This document shows positions 35,325 to 43,738 of a stretch of DNA of 64,000 nt, piece by piece. The position numbers were made by a program, and so were the translations under genes. This DNA comes from Usitatibacter sp035624355 (GTDB taxonomy: Bacteria; Pseudomonadota; Gammaproteobacteria; Burkholderiales; Usitatibacteraceae): contig DASPRQ010000033.1 of the NCBI GenBank assembly GCA_035624355.1, positions 11,796 through 75,795 of the forward strand, written 5' to 3'. Every line of letters starts with the position of its first letter. Position 1 is the stretch's first letter. A model generated the notes under the pieces. It was not told the origin of the DNA. It did no database searches and worked only from the letters and a program-made list of their open reading frames with translations.

Positions 35325-36437
35325 ATGAATCCCAGACCCGAATCGAAGTCGCCGCCCGCCTCCCAGGTCGCGGTGGTGGGACGCACCGACGACCTGCGCA
35401 TCGGCGCGGTGCGCGCGCTGATCCCGCCGCAGCTCCTGCTCGAGGAGCTGCCCGTGGATGCGGCGGCGCTCGCCACCGTGTCGAACGCGCGCCATGCGGT
35501 GCACCGCGTGCTGCACGGCGCCGACGACCGGCTGCTCGCGGTCGTGGGGCCCTGCTCGATCCACGACTCGGAGGCCGCGCTCGAGTACGCGCGCCGCCTT
35601 GCCGCGGCCGCGGCGCGCCACGAGGCGGACCTGCTCGTCGTGATGCGCGTGTACTTCGAGAAGCCGCGCACCACGGTCGGCTGGAAGGGCTTCATCAACG
35701 ACCCGCACCTCGACGGGAGCTTCGCGATCAACGAGGGCCTGCGCCTCGCGAGGAAGCTCCTGCTCGAGATCAACCGCCTGGGGCTCCCCTGCGGGACGGA
35801 ATTCCTCGACCTGCTCTCGCCCCAGTACATCTCGGACCTCATCGCCTGGGGGGCGATCGGCGCGCGCACCACGGAGAGCCAGACGCACCGCCAGCTCGCC
35901 TCGGGCCTGTCGTGCCCCGTGGGGTTCAAGAACGGCACGGACGGCTCCGTCAAGGTGGCCGTCGACGCGCTGCGCGCCGCGGCCGCGCCCCACGCGTTCA
36001 TGGGCATGACCAAGACCGGCCAGGCCGCGATCTTCGAGACCGTCGGCAACGAGGACTGCCACGTGATCCTGCGCGGCGGCGCGAAGCCCAACTACGACGC
36101 GGCGAGCGTCGAGGCGGCGGCGCGGGAGCTCGCGGCCGCGGGGCTCGCCGCGCACCTCATGATCGACTTCTCCCACGCGAACTCCTCGCGCCGCTACGAG
36201 CGGCAGGTGGAGGTGGCCGCCGACGTGGGGCGCCAGATCGCCGCGGGCGACGAGCGCATCGTGGGCGTCATGGTGGAGAGCCACCTCAACCCGGGCCGCC
36301 AGGACCTCGTGGCGGGCCAGCCGCTCGCCTACGGCGTGTCGATCACCGACGCGTGCATCGGCTGGGACGACACCGAGCGCGTGCTCGACACCCTCGCCGC
36401 CGCGGTGCGCCAGCGCCGCCTCGCGCGCAGCGAATGA
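35325..36437 (+). CDS. aroG: Class I-alpha DAHP synthase, second copy
   Basis: A 370-residue paralogue of the preceding gene with the same full set of catalytic motifs: VVGPCSIHDS, EKPRTTVGWKGFINDP, DFSHANSSRRYE, VESHLNPG and SITDACIGW. It has about 15 extra N-terminal residues (MNPRPESKSPPASQV). Two long stretches are identical at the DNA level to the first copy (35638-35710 and 35835-35938). Likely a differently feedback-controlled isoenzyme, as Phe-, Tyr- and Trp-sensitive forms coexist in many bacteria; this is inference. Its stop overlaps the next start (ATGA). Confidence 0.94.
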   Translation: MNPRPESKSPPASQVAVVGRTDDLRIGAVRALIPPQLLLEELPVDAAALATVSNARHAVHRVLHGADDRLLAVVGPCSIHDSEAALEYARRLAAAAARHEADLLVVMRVYFEKPRTTVGWKGFINDPHLDGSFAINEGLRLARKLLLEINRLGLPCGTEFLDLLSPQYISDLIAWGAIGARTTESQTHRQLASGLSCPVGFKNGTDGSVKVAVDALRAAAAPHAFMGMTKTGQAAIFETVGNEDCHVILRGGAKPNYDAASVEAAARELAAAGLAAHLMIDFSHANSSRRYERQVEVAADVGRQIAAGDERIVGVMVESHLNPGRQDLVAGQPLAYGVSITDACIGWDDTERVLDTLAAAVRQRRLARSE

Positions 36438-37339
36438 AGGCGAAATCCGAGTTCCGCATCCTCGGCCGCCGCGAGGGCAACGAGGAGTCGGTCCGCTTCA
36501 GCTGCAAGGGCGTCGATTTCCACCAGGACTGCTTCCACGTGGTCGCGGGGCTCAACGCCGTGGACACGCGCGAGTTCACCGAGCGCACCTTCCGCGCGCT
36601 CAAGGAGGCGGGACAGGTGTGCGCCCGCATGGGCGCGTACAAGCCCCGCACCAGCCCCTATTCGTTCCAGGGCTACGGCAAGCAGTGCCTGCCCTACGTC
36701 TTCGAGCTCGCGGGCAAGTACGGCATCCGCGTGATCTCGATGGAGGTCACGCGCGACGAGCACGTGGACGAGATCCGCGCGGCGCTCGCCGAGACGGGCG
36801 AGCCCACGGGCGTCATGCTCCAGATCGGCACGCGCAACACCCAGAACTTCGAGCTCCTGAAGACCGTGGGCAGCCAGCGGGACTTCCCGATCCTTCTCAA
36901 GCGCGGCTTCGGCATCACGCTGCACGAGTCGCTGCTCGCCGCCGAGTACATCGCCGCCTCGGGCAACCGCGACATCGTGTTCTGCCTGCGCGGGATGAAG
37001 ACGAATTTCGGCGACCCGCACCGCAACCTCGTCGACTTCGCCCACGTGCCGGTCGTCAAGCGCCTCACGCGCATGCCGGTGTGCGTCGACCCGTCGCACT
37101 CGGTGGGCCTGCGCGGCGCCTCTCCCGACGGCATCGAGGACATCTTCCACGCCGCCGCGCAGGGCATCGTCGCGGGCGCGAACCTCGTGCTCACCGACAT
37201 CCACCCCGAGCCGCGCAAGGCGCTGGTGGACGGCTCGCAGGCGCTCACGCTCGAGGAGCTGCCCGCCTTCCTCGACGACTGCGCCGTCGCCCGCGAGGCC
37301 TACCTCAAGCGCCGTGCCCTGCGCGAAGGCAAGGCGTGA
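36434..37339 (+). CDS. DAHP synthase I-beta/KDO8P synthase-like protein lacking metal Cys
   Basis: A 301-residue TIM-barrel protein of the DAHP_synth_1 family, I-beta branch: KPRTSPYSFQG at 70-80, LLKRGFG at 154-160, CLRG at 184-187 and DPSH at 219-222. The metal-binding motif GPCS is replaced by GLNA, so N41 stands where Cys is expected. The usual Glu before 'xHP' is Asp255 (LTDIHP); Asp266 (VDGSQ) is kept. A Cys-to-Asn change at this site is the mark of metal-independent KDO8P synthases. There is no ACT, ferredoxin-like or chorismate mutase regulatory domain. Function may be metal-independent DAHP synthesis or a related aldol condensation. Confidence 0.82.
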   Translation: MKAKSEFRILGRREGNEESVRFSCKGVDFHQDCFHVVAGLNAVDTREFTERTFRALKEAGQVCARMGAYKPRTSPYSFQGYGKQCLPYVFELAGKYGIRVISMEVTRDEHVDEIRAALAETGEPTGVMLQIGTRNTQNFELLKTVGSQRDFPILLKRGFGITLHESLLAAEYIAASGNRDIVFCLRGMKTNFGDPHRNLVDFAHVPVVKRLTRMPVCVDPSHSVGLRGASPDGIEDIFHAAAQGIVAGANLVLTDIHPEPRKALVDGSQALTLEELPAFLDDCAVAREAYLKRRALREGKA

Positions 37340-37340
37340 A

Positions 37341-37465
37341 TCCGCCGATGAACGCCGATAAACGCAGATAGGGTTTCCGTAGTGCGGCGGCACCTTCGTC
37401 CAGTCGGGCAATTCGCCTCGATGGCCATGGGGCCTTCGCGGCGTTCATCGGCGTTCATCGGCGGA
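37341..37465. repeat. Inverted repeat pair flanking the btuF start
   Basis: TCCGCCGATGAACGCCGAT at 37341-37359 is the exact reverse complement of 37447-37465; with one mismatch the match extends to 25 nt (37341-37365 with 37441-37465). The left arm is intergenic. The right arm lies in the btuF signal-peptide codons (SSAFIGG). The right half itself holds a direct repeat, GCGTTCATCG twice. It looks like a short dispersed intergenic repeat; copies elsewhere in the genome were not checked. Confidence 0.6.
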
Positions 37466-38395
37466 CTCCTCGCCGTTTGCTTGACCGTGTCCGCCGCCGC
37501 CGCCGCGGCGGGTATCGCGCTGAAGGACGACCTGGGGCGCACGGTCGAGCTCGCGCGCCCGGCGCAGCGCATCGTGACGCTCGCGCCCTTCCTCACGGAG
37601 CTCGCGTTCTCCGCGGGGGCCGGGCCGCGCGTGGTGGGGGCGAGCGCGTACAGCGACTATCCCCCGCAGGCCCGGACGCTGCCCCGGGTCGCCACCGCCG
37701 CGGGCCTTTCCCTCGAGCGGCTCGCCGCCCTGCGCCCCGACCTCGTGCTCGCGTGGGAGGACGGCGTGCGCCCGGAGGAGGTCGAGCGCATCGCGCGGCT
37801 CGGGACCGCGGTGTTCGTCGCCCGGGCGCGCACGCTCGCCGACGTGCCGCGGCTGCTCGCCGCGATCGGGGCGCTCACGGGCGAGGACACGCGCGCGGCC
37901 GCCGAGGGCTACGAGGCGAAGCTCGAGCGCCTGCGCGCGACCTATGCCGGCCGGCCGCCGGTCGAGGTCTTCCTCGAGATCTGGCACCGCCCGCTCACGA
38001 CGATCTCCGGGCGCCACTTCATGAACGAGGCGCTCGCGATCTGCGGCGCGCGCAACGTCTTCGCGGGCCTGCCCGGGGTCGCGCCCGAGGTGTCGTGGGA
38101 GGCGCTCTACGCCCGCGACCCCGAGGCGATCGTGGGGATCGGCTCGGCGGAGTCGGCGAGCGCCTTCCGCGCCGAGTGGCGATCGCACGCGACGCTTTCC
38201 GCGGTGCGCGGAGGGCGCCTCGCGTTCGTCGATCCCGACCGGCTGCAGCGCCCGACCCTGCGCACGCCCGACGGCATCGCCGAGCTCTGCGCGGCGGTGG
38301 ACGCGCTGCGCCCGCGCGCTCGCCAGCGCCTCAGGATCCCTCGACCTCGCCGCCGGGGCGCCAGATCGTTTCGGGAGTGCCCTCGGACGCGTTGA
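37421..38395 (+). CDS. btuF: Periplasmic cobalamin-binding protein BtuF-like
   Basis: About 324 residues, helical-backbone metal/cobalamin receptor family. A signal peptide (RRSSAFIGGLLAVCLTV) precedes DDLGRTVELARPAQRIVTLAPFLTELAFSAGA. LSLERLAALRPDLVLAWEDG and EVSWEALYARDPEAIVGIG follow. BtuF delivers vitamin B12 to the BtuCD importer; btuC and btuD are not in the window. GTG 37382 is an alternative start. The last 65 bp overlap the convergent adenosyltransferase gene, and the basic C-terminal tail is encoded there. Confidence 0.86.
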   Translation: MAMGPSRRSSAFIGGLLAVCLTVSAAAAAAGIALKDDLGRTVELARPAQRIVTLAPFLTELAFSAGAGPRVVGASAYSDYPPQARTLPRVATAAGLSLERLAALRPDLVLAWEDGVRPEEVERIARLGTAVFVARARTLADVPRLLAAIGALTGEDTRAAAEGYEAKLERLRATYAGRPPVEVFLEIWHRPLTTISGRHFMNEALAICGARNVFAGLPGVAPEVSWEALYARDPEAIVGIGSAESASAFRAEWRSHATLSAVRGGRLAFVDPDRLQRPTLRTPDGIAELCAAVDALRPRARQRLRIPRPRRRGARSFRECPRTR

Positions 38396-38891
38396 TGGTG
38401 CGGGCCGCGAGGAAGAGCAGGTCGGAGAGGCGGTTCAGGTACTTGAGGCTCAGGCTCGAGACGGTCTCCACGGCGGCGAGCGCCACCAGGGAGCGCTCCG
38501 CCCTGCGGCAGACCGCGCGCGCGTAGTGGCACGCGGCTCCCGCGCGAGTCCCGCCGGGGAACACGAAATCGCGCAGCGGCGGAAGCGGCTCGCGCAGGCT
38601 CTCGAGCTTGCGGTCGAGGCGCTCCACGTGCGCGTCCCAGAGCGCGGAACGGCCCGGGATGCACACCTCGCCCCCGAGGTCGAAGAGGTCGTTCTGGACC
38701 GAGAGGAGCAGCACGCGGATCTCCTCGGGCATGGGCTCGGCGAGCGCGCAGCCGATCGCCGAGCTCAGCTCGTCGATGTTGCCCATCGCCTCCACGCGCA
38801 GCGCGTCCTTGCGCACGCGGCTGCCGTCGCCGAGGCCCGTGGTGCCGTCGTCCCCGGTGCGGGTCGCGATCTTCGTGAGCCGGTTCGCCAT
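38331..38891 (-). CDS. pduO: Cob(I)alamin adenosyltransferase, PduO type
   Basis: A 186-residue PduO-family enzyme: the N-terminal ATP-binding motif TRTGDDGTTGLGDGSRV, then EAMGNIDELSSAIG, the FVFPGGTRAGAACHYARAVCRRAER helix and LKYLNRLSDLLF. It adenosylates cob(I)alamin to make coenzyme B12. It is convergent with btuF and overlaps it by 65 bp; both belong to B12 uptake and use. Confidence 0.93.
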   Translation of the reverse strand: MANRLTKIATRTGDDGTTGLGDGSRVRKDALRVEAMGNIDELSSAIGCALAEPMPEEIRVLLLSVQNDLFDLGGEVCIPGRSALWDAHVERLDRKLESLREPLPPLRDFVFPGGTRAGAACHYARAVCRRAERSLVALAAVETVSSLSLKYLNRLSDLLFLAARTINASEGTPETIWRPGGEVEGS

Positions 38892-38911
38892 GCCCGCATT
38901 GTAACGTCGGC

Positions 38912-38920
38912 TGCTATGAT
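38912..38920 (+). promoter_or_regulatory. Extended -10 promoter for accA
   Basis: TGCTATGAT at 38912-38920 is a TGn-extended -10 (TATGAT), placing the start of transcription near 38927 and leaving a 24-nt leader with a GGGGA ribosome-binding site before GTG 38951. No -35 is needed for this class and none is evident. Confidence 0.5.
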
Positions 38921-38950
38921 GCGGGCGTTCACCGGGGATTGCGCCGCGAC

Positions 38951-39916
<966 letters not shown>

Positions 39917-39955
39917 GGTGCGGCGCCGGGCCGGGTCGGCGCTATCCTTGGGTCC

Positions 39956-41302
39956 ATGGACCTCGAAGCACACCTCGGCGCGCGGCTGGAAGCGGCGCTC
40001 GCTCGCGGGACTGCGATCTGCGTAGGGCTGTCGGGGGGACTCGACTCCATGGTGCTGCTGGATCTCCTCGCGCGCGCGGGGCCGGCGCGCGGCCATCGCG
40101 TGAGCGCCGTGCACGTGCACCATGGGCTCAGCCCGAACGCGGACGACTGGGCCGCGGCGTGCGCGGCCGCGTGCGCGCGCCTCGGCGTGGCGCTCGACGT
40201 GCGGCGCGTGAGCGTGGAGCGCGGCGCGCCGGAGGGCCTGGAGGCGGCCGCCCGCGCGGCGCGTTACGCGGCGTACGCCGCGCGCCCCGAGCCCGTCGTC
40301 GCGCTCGCCCACCACCTCGACGACCAAGCTGAGACGCTGCTGCTGCAGCTGCTGCGCGGCACGGGAGTGAAGGGCGCGGCCGGCATGCCGGAGTTGCGCG
40401 CGCTGTCGGGATCGGCCGTGGCCCTCTTCCGTCCGCTGCTCCCGATCGCGCGTTCCGAGCTTCGCGCCCATGCCGTGCGGCGGGGCATCGCGTGGGTCGA
40501 GGACGAGTCCAACGCTTCGAAGGCGCACGACCGCAACTTCCTGCGCCACGAGGTCGCCCCGCGCCTGGACGCGCGCTTCGCGGGCTGGCGCGAGGCGCTC
40601 GCGCGCTTCGCGCGCCACGCGGCGAGCGCCGAGGAGCTGCTCGGCGAGCTCGCTCACGTCGACGGCGCGCCCCGCCGGCCGGGCGAGGGCTTGCGCGTGG
40701 ACGGGCGGCTCGAAGGCGCGCGCCGCGCGAACGCGCTGCGCGCTTTCCTCGCGCTCGAGGGCCTGCCCATGCCCACGGAGCCGCGGCTCGCGGAAATGGC
40801 GCGCCAGCTCTACGAGGCGCGCGACGACGCACGCATCCGCATCGGGCACGGCGGGGCGATGCTCGTGCGCCACCGCGGCCTCGTGCACGTCGCCGGCGGC
40901 CTCGAGGCGGGCGCGCCCGAAGGGACGGCGTGGCGGGTCGATTGGCGCGGCGAGCCCGACGTCGACCTGGGACCGGGGCGCGGGCGCGTGCGCTTCGAAA
41001 GCGCCGTGGGCGCTGGGTTGGGAGCGGGAGCGCTCGGGGGCGCGGACTGGCACTTCGCGCCGCGGCGCGGCGGGGAGCGCTTCCGGCCCGATGCAGGGCG
41101 GCCCAGCCGCACCCTCAAGAACCTGCTGCGGGAAGCGGCGGTGCCGGAATGGCAACGCGCGCGCCTGCCGCTGCTCTTCCAGGGCGGGCGACTCGCGTGG
41201 GTCCCCGGCATCGGCGTGGCGGCGGAATTTTCCTGCGCGCCGGGTGCCCCGGGCCTCGTGCCGGCGTGGCATCCCGCAGCGCCGGAATGCGCGCCCGACT
41301 AG
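39956..41302 (+). CDS. tilS: tRNA(Ile)-lysidine synthase
   Basis: A 448-residue N-type PP-loop ATPase with SGGLDS at 26-31, HVHHGLSPNADDWA and HHLDDQAETLLLQLLRG. C-terminal substrate-binding domains end in GGERFRPDAGRPSRTLKNLLREA. TilS converts C34 of tRNA-Ile(CAU) to lysidine, essential for reading AUA. It follows accA by 39 bp, an order common in betaproteobacteria. Confidence 0.94.
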   Translation: MDLEAHLGARLEAALARGTAICVGLSGGLDSMVLLDLLARAGPARGHRVSAVHVHHGLSPNADDWAAACAAACARLGVALDVRRVSVERGAPEGLEAAARAARYAAYAARPEPVVALAHHLDDQAETLLLQLLRGTGVKGAAGMPELRALSGSAVALFRPLLPIARSELRAHAVRRGIAWVEDESNASKAHDRNFLRHEVAPRLDARFAGWREALARFARHAASAEELLGELAHVDGAPRRPGEGLRVDGRLEGARRANALRAFLALEGLPMPTEPRLAEMARQLYEARDDARIRIGHGGAMLVRHRGLVHVAGGLEAGAPEGTAWRVDWRGEPDVDLGPGRGRVRFESAVGAGLGAGALGGADWHFAPRRGGERFRPDAGRPSRTLKNLLREAAVPEWQRARLPLLFQGGRLAWVPGIGVAAEFSCAPGAPGLVPAWHPAAPECAPD

Positions 41303-41308
41303 TCGGGC
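41293..41308. repeat. 16-bp perfect palindrome at the tilS stop
   Basis: GCCCGACTAGTCGGGC is self-complementary with no loop and includes the tilS TAG stop (41300-41302). It may act as a transcript end or as a protein-binding site before the ndk promoter. No T-run follows, so intrinsic termination is unlikely as such. Confidence 0.45.
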
Positions 41309-41320
41309 CGAATCCGGCTG

Positions 41321-41329
41321 TGATAGAAT
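41321..41329 (+). promoter_or_regulatory. Extended -10 promoter for ndk
   Basis: TGATAGAAT at 41321-41329 is an extended -10 (TGn plus TAGAAT). It begins a short A+T-rich island between tilS and ndk and predicts transcription starting near 41336, right at the foot of the hairpin at 41335-41357. The -35 region is poor. Confidence 0.6.
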
Positions 41330-41334
41330 GAAAA

Positions 41335-41357
41335 GCTAAATTTTTCATAAATTTAGC
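41335..41357. repeat. A+T-rich 5'-UTR hairpin before ndk
   Basis: GCTAAATTT (41335-41343) pairs perfectly with AAATTTAGC (41349-41357) across a 5-nt loop. It would form a stem-loop at the very 5' end of the ndk mRNA, ending 9 nt before ATG 41367, so close that it may also affect ribosome access. A+T content here contrasts sharply with the rest of the window. Confidence 0.6.
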
Positions 41358-41366
41358 GGGGAAAAC

Positions 41367-41792
41367 ATGGCGTTGGAGCGCACCCTCTCGATCATCAAGC
41401 CGGATGCCGTCGCGAAGAACGTGATCGGGGAGATTTACGCGCGGTTCGAGAAGGCCGGCCTCAAGATCGTCGCGGCGAGGATGGCGCGGCTGTCGCGCAA
41501 CGAGGCCGAGGGCTTTTACGCCGTCCACAGAGGGCGCCCGTTCTTCGGGGACCTCGTGGAATTCATGATCTCGGGGCCGGTGATGATCCAGGTGCTCGAG
41601 GGCGAGGGCGCGATCCAGAAGAACCGCGACCTCATGGGGGCCACCGACCCGAAGAAGGCCGCCCGGGGCACGATCCGCGCCGACTACGCCCAGTCGATCG
41701 ACGCCAACGCGGTGCACGGCTCGGACGCGCCCGGGACGGCCGCCACCGAGATCGCCTATTTCTTCGCGCAGAGCGAGATCCATTCGCGATAG
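41367..41792 (+). CDS. ndk: Nucleoside diphosphate kinase
   Basis: A 141-residue NDP kinase with the phosphorylated His117 in NAVHGSD and the usual ERTLSIIKPDAVAKN start. It balances NTP and dNTP pools by phosphate transfer from ATP. Normal length. It is the first gene of the long conserved block that runs to rlmB, and it has its own promoter-like region. Confidence 0.97.
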   Translation: MALERTLSIIKPDAVAKNVIGEIYARFEKAGLKIVAARMARLSRNEAEGFYAVHRGRPFFGDLVEFMISGPVMIQVLEGEGAIQKNRDLMGATDPKKAARGTIRADYAQSIDANAVHGSDAPGTAATEIAYFFAQSEIHSR

Positions 41793-41795
41793 CGC

Positions 41796-42944
41796 ATGAG
41801 CGAGCGCGCGAACCTCCTCGACTTCACGCTTCCCCGCCTGACGGAGTGGCTCGCCGCGCGGGGCGAGAAGCCGTTTCGCGCGCGCCAGCTCTTCCGCTGG
41901 ATCCACGTGCACGGCGTCGCGGACTTCGAGGCCATGACCGATCTCGCGAAGTCGCTGCGCGAGAAGCTCGCCGCGGCGGCCGAGGTGCGCCCGCCCGCGA
42001 TCCTCTCGGAGCAGCGCTCCGCCGACGGCACGGTGAAGTGGCTCTTCGACGTGGGTGTGGGCAACGGCATCGAGACGGTCTTCATCCCCGAGGAGGACCG
42101 CGGCACGCTGTGCGTGTCCTCGCAGGTGGGCTGCGCCCTCGGGTGCACGTTCTGCTCGACCGGCCGCCAGGGCTTCAACCGCGACTTGCGCGTCGCGGAG
42201 ATCGTGGGCCAGCTGTGGGTCGCGAACCGGCGTTTGCGCGAGATGCAGGCCGAGGGCGGCCCGGGCCTTTCGCGCCTGGCGCCGGGCGAGGCTGCGGGCC
42301 CGCCGCCGCGGCCCGTCACCAACGTCGTGATGATGGGCATGGGCGAGCCGCTCAACAACTTCGAGCCCGTCGTGGAGGCGATGTCGGTCATGCTCGACGA
42401 CCACGGCTACGGGCTTTCGCGCCGCCGCGTGACGCTGTCCACCTCGGGCGTCGTGCCGCAGATCCGCCGGCTCAAGGAGCGGCTCCCCGTCGCGCTCGCC
42501 GTGAGCCTGCACGCGCCCAGCGACGCGATCCGCAGCCGCATCATGCCGGTGAACGACGCCTATCCGATCGCGGAGCTCCTCGCGGCCTGCCGCGACTACC
42601 TCGAGGCCGCCCCGCGCGACTTCATCACGTTCGAGTACGTGATGCTCGGAGGCGTGAACGACGCGCCGGAGCACGCGCGCGAGCTCGCGAGGCTGCTCGC
42701 CTCCGTGCCGTCCAAGGTGAACCTGATCCCGTTCAACCCGTTCCCCGATTCGGGCTTCGAGGGATCGGACCCGGAGCGCGTGAGGCGCTTCCAGAAGATC
42801 CTGATCGAGGCGGGATACGTCGCGACCGTGCGCAAGACGCGCGGCGACGACATCGACGCGGCCTGCGGCCAGCTCGCCGGCCAGGTCGTGAACCGCATGA
42901 AGCCCCGGCCCGTCCGGGTCCATCCTCATTCCGCGAGGCCATGA
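41796..42944 (+). CDS. rlmN: Dual 23S rRNA/tRNA adenine-C2 methyltransferase RlmN
   Basis: A 382-residue radical-SAM enzyme with the cluster motif C113-x3-C117-x2-C120 (GCALGCTFC) and the second catalytic Cys in DIDAACGQLAG near the C-terminus. It methylates A2503 of 23S rRNA and A37 of some tRNAs. It lies 3 bp after ndk and overlaps pilF by 4 bp. Confidence 0.96.
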   Translation: MSERANLLDFTLPRLTEWLAARGEKPFRARQLFRWIHVHGVADFEAMTDLAKSLREKLAAAAEVRPPAILSEQRSADGTVKWLFDVGVGNGIETVFIPEEDRGTLCVSSQVGCALGCTFCSTGRQGFNRDLRVAEIVGQLWVANRRLREMQAEGGPGLSRLAPGEAAGPPPRPVTNVVMMGMGEPLNNFEPVVEAMSVMLDDHGYGLSRRRVTLSTSGVVPQIRRLKERLPVALAVSLHAPSDAIRSRIMPVNDAYPIAELLAACRDYLEAAPRDFITFEYVMLGGVNDAPEHARELARLLASVPSKVNLIPFNPFPDSGFEGSDPERVRRFQKILIEAGYVATVRKTRGDDIDAACGQLAGQVVNRMKPRPVRVHPHSARP

Positions 42945-43732
42945 TGCGCATTCCTTCCCCAGCCCTTGCGGTGCTCGCACCGCTCGCCGTGGCGCTCCTC
43001 GCCGGGTGCGTCAGCCAGAACAGCGTCGAGTCGCATCCGGTGACCGAAAGCCAGATGGCGACCGCCCACCGGCGCGCCGAGGTCCACACCGCGCTCGCCG
43101 GCGAGTACTTCTCGCGCGGCAACTTCACCGTGGCGCTGAACGAGACGAAGCTCGCGATCAGGGACGACCCGGGCTACGTGGCCGCGCACAACATGCTGGG
43201 CCTGGTGTACATGGAGCTGCGCGAGGACCGCTCCGCGCGGGAATCCTTCGAGCGCGCGCTCTCGCTCGCGCCGAACGACCCCGAGGTGCTGAACAACTAC
43301 GGGTGGTTCCTCTGCACGCGCGGCGAGACGGACCGCGCCATGGGCATGCTGCAGCGCGCCTCGAGCGATCCGCTGTATCCCACGCCCGAGAAGGCGTACC
43401 TCTCGACGGGCCTGTGCCTGCGGCGCATGCACAAGGACGACGAGGCCGAGAAGTACCTGCGCCGCGCCGTGGCGATCCGTCCCAACCTCATCGGCGCGCT
43501 CTACAACCTCGCGGCGATCGACTACGAGCGCGGCGCCTACAAGGAGGCGGAGGAATACCTCAACCGCTACATGCGCCTGTTCATGGAGCCGCCGCTCGAC
43601 GGGCTCGTGCTCGGGGTGCAGATCGCGCGCGCCACCAAGGACCAGGCTTCCGAGCAGAGCTACCTGGTGCAGCTGCGCCGCCGGTTCCCGGACGCGCCCC
43701 AGACGCGCGAGCTCGCCGAGAAGCGCCCCTAG
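42941..43732 (+). CDS. pilF: Type IV pilus biogenesis lipoprotein PilF/PilW
   Basis: A 263-residue TPR lipoprotein. The signal ends at a clear lipobox (LLAGC), followed by about six tetratricopeptide units (YVAAHNMLGLVYMELREDRSA, DPEVLNNYGWFLCTRGETDRA and others). PilF/PilW is the outer-membrane pilotin for the type IV pilus secretin PilQ. Tandem ATGs (42941, 42944) overlap the rlmN stop. The pilus genes themselves are elsewhere. Confidence 0.93.
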   Translation: MMRIPSPALAVLAPLAVALLAGCVSQNSVESHPVTESQMATAHRRAEVHTALAGEYFSRGNFTVALNETKLAIRDDPGYVAAHNMLGLVYMELREDRSARESFERALSLAPNDPEVLNNYGWFLCTRGETDRAMGMLQRASSDPLYPTPEKAYLSTGLCLRRMHKDDEAEKYLRRAVAIRPNLIGALYNLAAIDYERGAYKEAEEYLNRYMRLFMEPPLDGLVLGVQIARATKDQASEQSYLVQLRRRFPDAPQTRELAEKRP

Positions 43733-43738
43733 AGGCCC

